From Bacteroidaceae bacterium (GTDB lineage: Bacteria; Bacteroidota; Bacteroidia; Bacteroidales; Bacteroidaceae), in the NCBI GenBank assembly GCA_024698925.1, contig JAILQO010000092.1:1-44820 (forward strand): a DNA stretch of 44,820 nucleotides. The letters are read 5' to 3'. Below, piece by piece: positions 8,264 through 15,057 of this stretch. The first letter of the stretch is position 1, and each line of letters begins with the position of its first letter. A program made the translations under genes and the position numbers. The notes below the pieces were generated by a model that saw only the letters and a program-made list of their open reading frames with translations, made no database searches and was not told the DNA's origin.

Positions 8264-8299
8264 GCAATATTGAAATATTGAATATTGATTTCACTTTTT
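8264..8299 (+). repeat. Right arm of 36-base inverted repeat
   Basis: Starts GCAATATTGAAATATTGAAT and ends TTTCACTTTTT. It matches the reverse complement of 469-504 at 34/36 positions. It begins 7 bases after the DUF3987 stop codon and ends just before a terminator. Confidence 0.8.
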
Positions 8300-8322
8300 T
8301 GATGACGTTCATAGTTCCTTAT

Positions 8323-8357
8323 GGGGTGGCTGTCGTGAGACAGTTACCCCTGTTTTT
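8323..8357 (+). terminator. Terminator downstream of the DUF3987 gene
   Basis: A 12-pair stem (GGGGTGGCTGTC against GACAGTTACCCC, two G-T wobbles) closed by a GTGA tetraloop and followed by TGTTTTT. It lies outside the inverted repeat, 66 bases after the last stop. Confidence 0.8.
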
Positions 8358-8406
8358 ACGTCCTAAAATTTTTTCAAGGGAAACTTTAAAAATAGATGGT
8401 GAAATA

Positions 8407-8438
8407 TTTGCGTATATGAGAATTATTGTGTATCTTTG
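8407..8438 (+). promoter_or_regulatory. Promoter of the first HU-like gene
   Basis: TTTG (8407-8410), a 20-base spacer and TATCTTTG (8431-8438). The transcript would carry a leader of about 90 bases before ATG 8533. Confidence 0.75.
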
Positions 8439-8444
8439 TAACGT

Positions 8445-8532
8445 AATCCAAGAGCAATCTGGATGCAGCGGGAACGGTCACCCGATGTAGTTGGCCGACT
8501 ATCTCTAATACCATGAAAACACATTTTACACT
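8445..8532 (+). promoter_or_regulatory. Structured 5' leader of the HU-like gene with a repeated box
   Basis: The leader holds two short hairpin-capable stretches: CGGG...CCCG at about 8469-8484, and the near-palindrome AGTTGGCCGACT. They are followed by the box TCTAATACCATGAAAACAC (8504-8522). Nearly the same box occurs at 35406-35425. The ATG inside the box opens a frame that overlaps the HU gene out of frame; I do not call it a gene. Confidence 0.4.
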
Positions 8533-9246
8533 ATGGCAACAGAGAAAATCGCGATGGGCATCAACCTTCGCAAAAACAAAAACAGTAAGAACGCCGCAAC
8601 CTTCGGTAAGTACTATCCCGAGGTGGACGTTCAGAAAACCCTTTCGCTGCGTGGCTTCATTGACCACATGACCGCTCACAGCTGTCCCTACGGACGCACT
8701 ACGGTAGAGGGTGTCGTGCAGCAGATCACCGACCATCTGGTGGAACTCCTGGGACAGGCCGTACCCGTCAATTTCCCCGGTCTGGGCACGTTCTATCCCA
8801 GCGCTGAGGTGGCCAAGGACGCAGCCGTGGAGAGTATTGAGGCGATGGCCGGACTGGATGTCAACGACATCATCAAGGGCATCCACATCCGCTTCCTTCC
8901 CGATGCCACCACGCTGGACAACATCACCTCGCCGGCGTTCAAGGCAGCCTGTCAGCTGGAACTGCGCAACATTGTGGATACGCAGGAGCTGCTTATCGGT
9001 GGCAAGCGTCGCAAGGTGCAGACCCTCAAGCCCGTGGCTACGGCAGTTGCAGAGCTGATGGCTGGCAATGGTGGCGAGTCCACAGGTGGCGACACCGAGA
9101 ACCAAGGCGGCGGCACCGAGAATGGCGGAAGCCAAGGTGGTGGCCAGAACGGTGGCGGCACGGGTACCATCGACACAGGTGGTAACGGTGGCAACACGGG
9201 CGGCAACGGTGGTAGCACCGACCCGGACGATGGCGACGAAGGGTAA
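8533..9246 (+). CDS. HU-like DNA-binding protein with Gly/Asn-rich tail
   Basis: A 237-residue nucleoid-type protein of the Bacteroidota HU-like family. Residues 1-125 fit the IHF/HU-like fold: a helical start (SLRGFIDHMTAHS, TVEGVVQQITDHLVELL), then VPVNFPGLGTFYPS, which matches the beta region (GLGTF) of such proteins, and an IHIRFLPD strand. About 126-175 is a variable extension ending in basic KRRKVQTLKP. Residues about 177-237 are low-complexity Gly/Asn/Thr with an acidic end (DPDDGDEG), probably disordered. The last 42 residues are identical in the second HU-like gene at 44211. It has its own promoter and lies just outside the cassette. Likely role: DNA bending or compaction; the tail's function is unknown. 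Confidence 0.85.
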   Translation: MATEKIAMGINLRKNKNSKNAATFGKYYPEVDVQKTLSLRGFIDHMTAHSCPYGRTTVEGVVQQITDHLVELLGQAVPVNFPGLGTFYPSAEVAKDAAVESIEAMAGLDVNDIIKGIHIRFLPDATTLDNITSPAFKAACQLELRNIVDTQELLIGGKRRKVQTLKPVATAVAELMAGNGGESTGGDTENQGGGTENGGSQGGGQNGGGTGTIDTGGNGGNTGGNGGSTDPDDGDEG

Positions 9247-9330
9247 TGGCGGCCCACTCCCAGCCTCTCCCCCGCTCGGCTCGAAGAGACGCTTGACCCT
9301 TCAAGAAGGGAGAGGTGAAGGGAGGGGGAT
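9105..9330 (+). repeat. HU-tail duplication, copy 1 (coding tail plus 3' flank)
   Basis: This segment covers the Gly-rich tail, stop and flank up to GGGAGGGGGA. It matches the reverse complement of 44161-44351 with scattered, mostly synonymous changes. Copy 1 carries an extra 33-base segment (9273-9305), which splits a CCTCTCCC/GGGAGAGG palindrome that is tight in copy 2. Confidence 0.8.
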
Positions 9331-9393
9331 GGACAATGGATAATGGATAATGGACAATTGATGAGTCATTAAACATGTTTTAACTGGACATTT

Positions 9394-9424
9394 TTTGTCA
9401 TACGGAGGGATTGTGCTACTTTTG
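9394..9424 (+). promoter_or_regulatory. Promoter of the TPR / sensor kinase / regulator operon
   Basis: TTTG (9394-9397), a 19-base spacer and TACTTTTG (9417-9424). The next ATG in frame with the signal peptide is at 9446. Confidence 0.75.
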
Positions 9425-9445
9425 CAGCACAATCCTTTATGTTTT

Positions 9446-10678
9446 ATGAAGAAACTGCTATTTTATATATTTCTATTGGTTTCTGTTCCAGCGCTTTCTA
9501 ACGGTGTGACACGGCAGGCACGCGAGAACATCAAGAAAAAGCAAAAACTGGAACAGACCGTCAAAGACCTGGTAGGTCTGGCCAAGAAGGAGGACACGCC
9601 GCATCGCCTGCGTATCGAATGTTACATGCTGGCGGCGGAGTGCAGTAAGCGTATCAATGAGGTGGAGAATGAAAAGCTGTACCTCAAGCAGGCGTATGAC
9701 ACGACCAAGTTCTATGCCAGCATCCAGGATATGTATCGGTATATGGAACTGGCGGACAGCGTCAGCAGTACGCCTAACGAGAAGGGGGTGATCAAGCATA
9801 AGAATCCGCGTAGCTACCGCGACTTCCTGCGCCCATACCGCTCGAATCTGCTCAATGGCGGACTTTGGCATTTCAGCCGGAACCGCTCGGCACAGGCTTA
9901 CAACTATTTTGACCATTACCTGAATACGGCCAAGAGTGCGGTTTTTGTGCAGGACAACTACTTCATGACGGATACGCTGATGCCCTCGGCGGCATATATG
10001 GCGGTCTTTGCGGCACAGGACAGCAAGAACCTGGACGGTGTCATCAAATATGCCAAGATGGCTAAGCGCGCCGGACAGAAGTCTTACCTGGTGCAAGAGT
10101 ATTTTGCCCGTGCCTACGAGGCCAAGGAGGATACCGTTCATTGGATTCCATCGCTCTATGACGGTATGCGCGAATTCCCGCAGCATCATTATTTCTTCAG
10201 CCATCTCCTGGACTATCTCACGGAGACAAAGCAATATGAGCGCGGAATGGCGGTCTGTGACTCGATGATTCAGGAGTCTGACACGGTTGCCCTGTACTGG
10301 TACGCCAAAGGGATGTTGCTGCTCCGCCAGCACAAGGACCGCGAAGCGATTGATGCTTGTGACTCATGTCTTGCACTTGACTCCACGTTTGTCAATGCTT
10401 ATTATAACAAAGGTATTGCTGCGCTCAATCTGGCGCTCATCGCAACGGAACATGCTTGTACGGACGTTACCGACCCACAGAGCAGAATTGACCGGCAGAC
10501 CATCCACAACTATTATCTCCTGGCGAAAGACCCGATGGAAAAGGTGCGGGCTCTGGAACCTGAGAACTCCGACCGCTGGGCTGCGCCGCTCTATCGCATC
10601 TACCTGAACCTGAATATGGGTAAGGAGTTTGATGAGATGGAGAAGATCGTGAATGGTGTCAAGACGAAGGCAAAGTGA
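9446..10678 (+). CDS. Secreted TPR-like protein upstream of the sensor kinase
   Basis: A 410-residue exported protein. The first 20 or so residues (MKKLLFYIFLLVSVPALS) form a signal peptide. The rest is alpha-helical with tetratricopeptide-like pairs, clearest in ALYWYAKGMLLLRQHKDREA, then DACDSCLALDSTFVNAYYN, then further repeats near residues 350-380. A longer start at 9395 would begin inside the promoter, so ATG 9446 is used. Its stop overlaps the kinase start by one base (TGATG), arguing for coupled expression. Periplasmic or lipid-anchored TPR proteins beside TPR-bearing kinases may supply or modulate the input signal; the ligand is unknown. Confidence 0.82.
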   Translation: MKKLLFYIFLLVSVPALSNGVTRQARENIKKKQKLEQTVKDLVGLAKKEDTPHRLRIECYMLAAECSKRINEVENEKLYLKQAYDTTKFYASIQDMYRYMELADSVSSTPNEKGVIKHKNPRSYRDFLRPYRSNLLNGGLWHFSRNRSAQAYNYFDHYLNTAKSAVFVQDNYFMTDTLMPSAAYMAVFAAQDSKNLDGVIKYAKMAKRAGQKSYLVQEYFARAYEAKEDTVHWIPSLYDGMREFPQHHYFFSHLLDYLTETKQYERGMAVCDSMIQESDTVALYWYAKGMLLLRQHKDREAIDACDSCLALDSTFVNAYYNKGIAALNLALIATEHACTDVTDPQSRIDRQTIHNYYLLAKDPMEKVRALEPENSDRWAAPLYRIYLNLNMGKEFDEMEKIVNGVKTKAK

Positions 10679-13600
10679 TGACCAGAATCTACCCGTTCTT
10701 TGCGATTGTCGCCATCGCTGCCTTGGCGGCATGTACGGCAACGACGGCGCCACGTAGCGCTGTCGCAGAGCGAGTGGATTCCCTCAATGCGCAAGCGTAT
10801 GCGTGGCACTATAAGAATGTGGATAGTCTGCGTTCATGTGCGGATGAAGCCTTACAGGGTGCCATTGATCTGAAAGATGAAAACCGCGAGGCAGAAGCGC
10901 TGAATCATATCGCTTTCGAGCGCTTCCAGCAAATGGATTTTGACAGCGTCCTCGTCTTGGCGCAGCGCGTAGAACAGCTCACGGAATCACCCGCGGAGCG
11001 GCTGGTGGCCGACGTCATGCAGATGAAGGTGGCGCAAAGAACGAGTGACAACAGCGCTTTCTTCACGCACCGCACACACGCCCTGAAACGCATCGAACAA
11101 CTGCAACGGCGCGAGACGGAACTCAATGCGCACGATCTGCGCCGTTTCGCCTATGGATGCAGCGAAGCGCACATCGTTTCCTCTACCTATTTCTATTATC
11201 TGGACCAACGCGAACGGGCCATTGATGAGATCAAGGAGGCCGAGCCGTACTGCCGGCAGTTGGTAGATACCGCACAATGGCTCAATTACTGCTATATGCG
11301 AGGGTCCGGAGGTCTGAGTGAACAAACGAATACGCAGGACGTGACGATGGAGGAGTTCGGGTTCCTCCAGAAATGTTTCATCTTGGCACGTTATGAGGGC
11401 TATCGCTTCTTTGAAGCCAATGCGGCACAGTCCCTGGCCACGCTTTTTGCTGACAGTACGCGTCTGGACATCGTCAAACGGCACATACCTGAGCAAGTGG
11501 CGCTCCTGCAGACCATCTTCGGGACAGACAGCACGGCACTGCACATGGCAGAAGCGGCATTCGACGGCTTTGTGGAATATGACGACCTGTATCAGGAAGC
11601 CTGTGTCCTGCGTACGCTGGGCGAACTGGCTTTTGAACGGGGAGAGTACGAAGAGGCCATTCAGTTCTATGGTAAGGCGCTCTCGTGCGTCAATCTACAT
11701 CACCTCTGTTACTATGCGCCTGAGCAGGTGGTAACGCCCTCTCTGGACAATGACCTACTCCAGACCTACGACCCGTTGGCCGAGGACGAGTCCGTGGAAA
11801 GACGATGGATGAACAGTCCGGACGTGAAAACCATTCCGGAATGGATTGCCGGAATCCGTCAGCAGCTGTCGGTAGCCTACAGCGCCATCGATGCGAAAGC
11901 GGAAAGCGACTACAACCGGAATATCTACCTGGATCTGCTGGATGTGACGCGCGAGGACGCGGAGCTGGAGAACCGAGCTGCTGAACTACGGAACGAGAAT
12001 CAACGCATACGGGGGATGGTGATTGCGCTCATCGTGATGGCGATCCTCATCGCCTTGATGACAGCGATGCTTGTGAGGACTTACCGTAGGCGCACGGAAG
12101 CGCAGAACCGCATTCTGAAACAACGCTTTGAGCAGATTCGGCAAAACGCACGCGAACAGCGGGAGGCGCTGGAGGACGAGCAGGAACAGCTGCGCGAACA
12201 GCAGGCTGCCACAGAGCTGCGACTACTGCGTGATAAGCAGCGTAATATCGAGAAGCGTGCCAAACTGCAGTTGGTCTATGCCATTGTGCCGTTCCTGGAC
12301 CGCATCATCAACGAGGTACGTCGCATGGAACGTCAGGGTACGACATCGGAAGCATCCCTCACGTATATCGCGGAGCTGACAACACGCATCAATGAGTATA
12401 ATGACCTGCTCACAGAATGGATCCAGATGGAGCAGGGACAGTTGAGCCTGCAGCTGACATCGTTCTCCTTGGAGACATTGTTTGAGAGCCTTCGCAAGAG
12501 CCACTTCGCGTATGACCAGAAGGGCTTGACACTCACGGTGCAACCTACGGATTATACCGTCAAAGCGGATCGGGCGCTGACGCTTTTCATGATCAACACG
12601 TTGGCTGATAATGCGCGTAAGTTCACACCTTCAGGGGGTAACGTTACGATTAGCGCTACAGGGGGAGAGAACGAAGATGGTGCCTATGTGGAGATTTCCG
12701 TTCAGGATACGGGTTGCGGCCTCTCAGCACAGGACATTGTTCTCATCCTGACGCATAAAGTGTATGATGCCGCAGCCATCGGTCATGCGCCCCAAGATAA
12801 GGCGACAACGACACCGGAGTCAATCGTTGATGAACGCAAAGGATTCGGCTTCGGGCTCATGAATTGTAAGAATATCATTGAAAAGTATCGCAAGACGAAT
12901 CCGCTGTTCCGCGTATGCCGTTTCGGAATAGACAGCGAGATAGGTGCGGGGAGTCGGTTCTGGTTCCGCCTGCCGCGCGTCATGACCATGCTGATTGCTG
13001 TGCTCGCGCTGAGCTTACAACCCGCTAAGGCTCAGATACATGCTTATGAACTGGCCGATTCCGTCTATTATTGCAACTTACACGGCGAGCCTGCCGCAGC
13101 AATCGCCTATGCCGAGCAGGCATTGCAGGAGATTGCGGAGAATCACGCTTCCCGTTACAATACGCCAACGCAGTCACTCGTCCTATTTGAGGACGAAGGC
13201 GAAGCCACCGAGGTTAAGTGGTGGCGAAATGGGGATATCATGGACTACATGCTGATATTGGGAATCCGTAATGAGGTGGCGGTGGCTGCGCTGACGCTTC
13301 ACGACTGGCCCCTCTATCGCTATAACAATCGTGCTTATTCCCAACTCTACAAGCTGACCAATCAAGATACGACGCTGGAGGCCTACTGCCTGCAGACGGA
13401 GCGCTCACAGCAGTTCAAGCGCTGGGCCATGATGCTCATCGTGGTACTCTCGCTGTTCGCCCTCATTGCCATCTATCTGTTCTATTTCCGTCCACGCCTG
13501 CGTTTCCGCAGGAAGATGTCTGTTTTGGGAACACAACGACTACAACAACTGCAGCAGACCAATGCAGAGGAGCATGAGCGCCAACAGTCTGACTTGGAAA

Positions 13601-14313
13601 TGGCAGAGGATGAGCATCGTCGCCGGCTGTATGAGGAGGAACGGCTGCATGTACAGAATCAGATTATTGATAACTGTCTGTCAGCGATTAAGCATGAAAC
13701 GATGTACTATCCTGGGCGCATTCAGCAGTTGGTACAACGCGGAGGTGATTTGAAGACGCTCAGCGAAACCGTAACCTATTATAAAGAGGTATATACGCTT
13801 TTAAGCGCACAAGCCAGTCAGCAGTCAGAAGCGATGAATTTCAAGCGCCGTACGATTTCCCTCGAAGCGCTGCTACAGCCTCTTGCACAGCGTTTTCAAC
13901 GTATTGCCCAGCGACATGCCATTGATGCGACATTGACCGTTAGCGTGGTGGAACAAGGCCTTCAACTGCGTGGCGATTCAGACCTGCTGATGATGCTGAT
14001 GGAAGCGTTGTTTGAGGCCGAACTGTCGATGACTGGAGCACATGGAGTGGGAGAGGGGCAAGCCATCACGATGACGCTCAATGTCTGCACAGACGGGCAA
14101 TTCGTGAGATTGTCACTCGAGAATCCGGCCGTGAACCTCTCGGATGACGCGCTCAACGACTTGTTCATGCCCCACCAAGGTGGCATACCATTGCTCATTG
14201 CCAAACAAATCATACGTGAACATGACACCTTCCTCGGGCACCCTGGATGCCGTATCAATGCAGAAAGGGCAGGGGAGGGGCATCGTCTGTTCTTCACGTT
14301 ACCAAAGGTATAA
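10678..14313 (+). CDS. Bipartite sensor histidine kinase, DUF5112-HATPase-DUF5113 type
   Basis: A 1211-residue membrane sensor. It begins with a lipoprotein-like signal ending IAALAAC, followed by a TPR-like sensory region to about residue 440, a membrane helix at about 447-467 and a coiled coil. A HATPase_c domain follows with N-box LADNARKF (N645), G1 DTGCG (D677) and G2 GFGFGL (722-727). The stretch between coiled coil and N-box, where a phospho-acceptor His is expected, contains no histidine. At 769-785 a second signal-like hydrophobic segment ends AKAQ, starting a second sensory part, a second membrane helix at about 918-937, and KHETMYYP with H1006, a proper H-box. The C-terminal ATPase-like remainder lacks clear G boxes. 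The halves thus appear to divide catalysis and phospho-acceptance. ATG 10678 is preferred over GTG 10675. The response regulator follows after 21 bases. Confidence 0.82.
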   Translation: MTRIYPFFAIVAIAALAACTATTAPRSAVAERVDSLNAQAYAWHYKNVDSLRSCADEALQGAIDLKDENREAEALNHIAFERFQQMDFDSVLVLAQRVEQLTESPAERLVADVMQMKVAQRTSDNSAFFTHRTHALKRIEQLQRRETELNAHDLRRFAYGCSEAHIVSSTYFYYLDQRERAIDEIKEAEPYCRQLVDTAQWLNYCYMRGSGGLSEQTNTQDVTMEEFGFLQKCFILARYEGYRFFEANAAQSLATLFADSTRLDIVKRHIPEQVALLQTIFGTDSTALHMAEAAFDGFVEYDDLYQEACVLRTLGELAFERGEYEEAIQFYGKALSCVNLHHLCYYAPEQVVTPSLDNDLLQTYDPLAEDESVERRWMNSPDVKTIPEWIAGIRQQLSVAYSAIDAKAESDYNRNIYLDLLDVTREDAELENRAAELRNENQRIRGMVIALIVMAILIALMTAMLVRTYRRRTEAQNRILKQRFEQIRQNAREQREALEDEQEQLREQQAATELRLLRDKQRNIEKRAKLQLVYAIVPFLDRIINEVRRMERQGTTSEASLTYIAELTTRINEYNDLLTEWIQMEQGQLSLQLTSFSLETLFESLRKSHFAYDQKGLTLTVQPTDYTVKADRALTLFMINTLADNARKFTPSGGNVTISATGGENEDGAYVEISVQDTGCGLSAQDIVLILTHKVYDAAAIGHAPQDKATTTPESIVDERKGFGFGLMNCKNIIEKYRKTNPLFRVCRFGIDSEIGAGSRFWFRLPRVMTMLIAVLALSLQPAKAQIHAYELADSVYYCNLHGEPAAAIAYAEQALQEIAENHASRYNTPTQSLVLFEDEGEATEVKWWRNGDIMDYMLILGIRNEVAVAALTLHDWPLYRYNNRAYSQLYKLTNQDTTLEAYCLQTERSQQFKRWAMMLIVVLSLFALIAIYLFYFRPRLRFRRKMSVLGTQRLQQLQQTNAEEHERQQSDLEMAEDEHRRRLYEEERLHVQNQIIDNCLSAIKHETMYYPGRIQQLVQRGGDLKTLSETVTYYKEVYTLLSAQASQQSEAMNFKRRTISLEALLQPLAQRFQRIAQRHAIDATLTVSVVEQGLQLRGDSDLLMMLMEALFEAELSMTGAHGVGEGQAITMTLNVCTDGQFVRLSLENPAVNLSDDALNDLFMPHQGGIPLLIAKQIIREHDTFLGHPGCRINAERAGEGHRLFFTLPKV

Positions 14314-14334
14314 ATAACGAAAATACAAAATCAT

Positions 14335-15057
14335 ATGGAACCGTTCAAAGTCATTATCGTAGAAGATGTTAAGTTAGAACTTAAAGGTACAGAAGAGATA
14401 TTCCGCTCAGACATACCTGAAGCAGAAATCCTCGGCACAGCCATGAATGAGGGTGAGCTATGGTCGCTGATGCGGCAGCAACTGCCAGATCTGCTTTTGT
14501 TGGACCTCGGGCTGGGAGGTTCCACAACCGTAGGCGTAGATATCTGCAGGCAGGTTCACACAAAGTACCCCTCTGTTAAAGTACTCATCTTTACGGGTGA
14601 GATACTGAACGAGCGTCTGTGGGTGGATGTCCTGCAGGCTGGCGCAGACGGTATCATTCTCAAGACAGGAGAGCTGTTGACACGTAACGATATCCGTCTG
14701 GTGATGAATGGACGTCGGCTCGTCTTTAATCAACCGATTCTGGAGAAGATTGTGGCACGTTTCAAGAAAAGTGTCACCAGCGAGGCACGTCGGTCTGATG
14801 CCGTCATCGACTATGAGATTGACGAATATGATGAACGTTTCCTGCGGCACTTGGCCCTCGGCTATACAAAAGATATGATTGCTGCGCTACGCGGTATGCC
14901 TTTTGGCGTTAAGAGTCTTGAAAAGAGACAGGCGGATCTCATCAATCGCCTTTTTACGGAAAGCGAGCGGAGCGGCGTGAATGCAACGCGGCTCGTAGTA
15001 CGCGCCCTGCAACTTCGCATTATAGATTTGGACCACCTGAAAGCGGATGACGAATAA
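14335..15057 (+). CDS. Response regulator, REC plus helix-turn-helix
   Basis: A 240-residue regulator. The receiver domain (about 5-125) has the acidic pair E10/D11, the phospho-acceptor D57 in LLLLDLGLGG, T87 in IFTGE and K110 in IILKTGE, all expected REC residues. After a linker, residues about 165-225 form a helical DNA-binding part (YDERFLRHLALGYTKDMIAA) reminiscent of LuxR/NarL-type helix-turn-helix domains but diverged. It follows the bipartite kinase in the same operon and is its likely partner. The end overlaps or abuts the pcrA start. Confidence 0.85.
   Translation: MEPFKVIIVEDVKLELKGTEEIFRSDIPEAEILGTAMNEGELWSLMRQQLPDLLLLDLGLGGSTTVGVDICRQVHTKYPSVKVLIFTGEILNERLWVDVLQAGADGIILKTGELLTRNDIRLVMNGRRLVFNQPILEKIVARFKKSVTSEARRSDAVIDYEIDEYDERFLRHLALGYTKDMIAALRGMPFGVKSLEKRQADLINRLFTESERSGVNATRLVVRALQLRIIDLDHLKADDE

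Larger units (their letters stand above)
469..8299. mobile_element. Candidate inverted-repeat-bounded cassette (R-M plus primase/ATPase genes)
   Basis: Five genes from 576 to 8257 are enclosed by the 36-base inverted repeats at 469-504 and 8264-8299. The right arm starts only 7 bases after the last stop codon, and the left arm ends just before the first promoter, so the boundaries fit the gene block closely. Inside are an MmeI-like restriction-modification enzyme, a coiled-coil protein, a 165-aa protein, a BT4734-like primase-type protein and a DUF3987 protein. I see no transposase, integrase or clear target-site duplication. The unit could be moved in trans, be a relic, or have arms that are a dispersed repeat placed there by chance; the partial third copy at 315-343 favours some dispersal. 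Calling it mobile is inference. Confidence 0.4.

Noticed and set aside
469..8299. Target-site duplication beside the inverted repeats
   Set aside because: Bases just outside the arms were compared (GTTAC on the left, TGATG on the right) and no matching direct repeat was found.
8513..8533. ATG in the HU leader box as a leader gene start
   Set aside because: It opens a frame that overlaps the HU gene out of frame; no evidence for a separate product.
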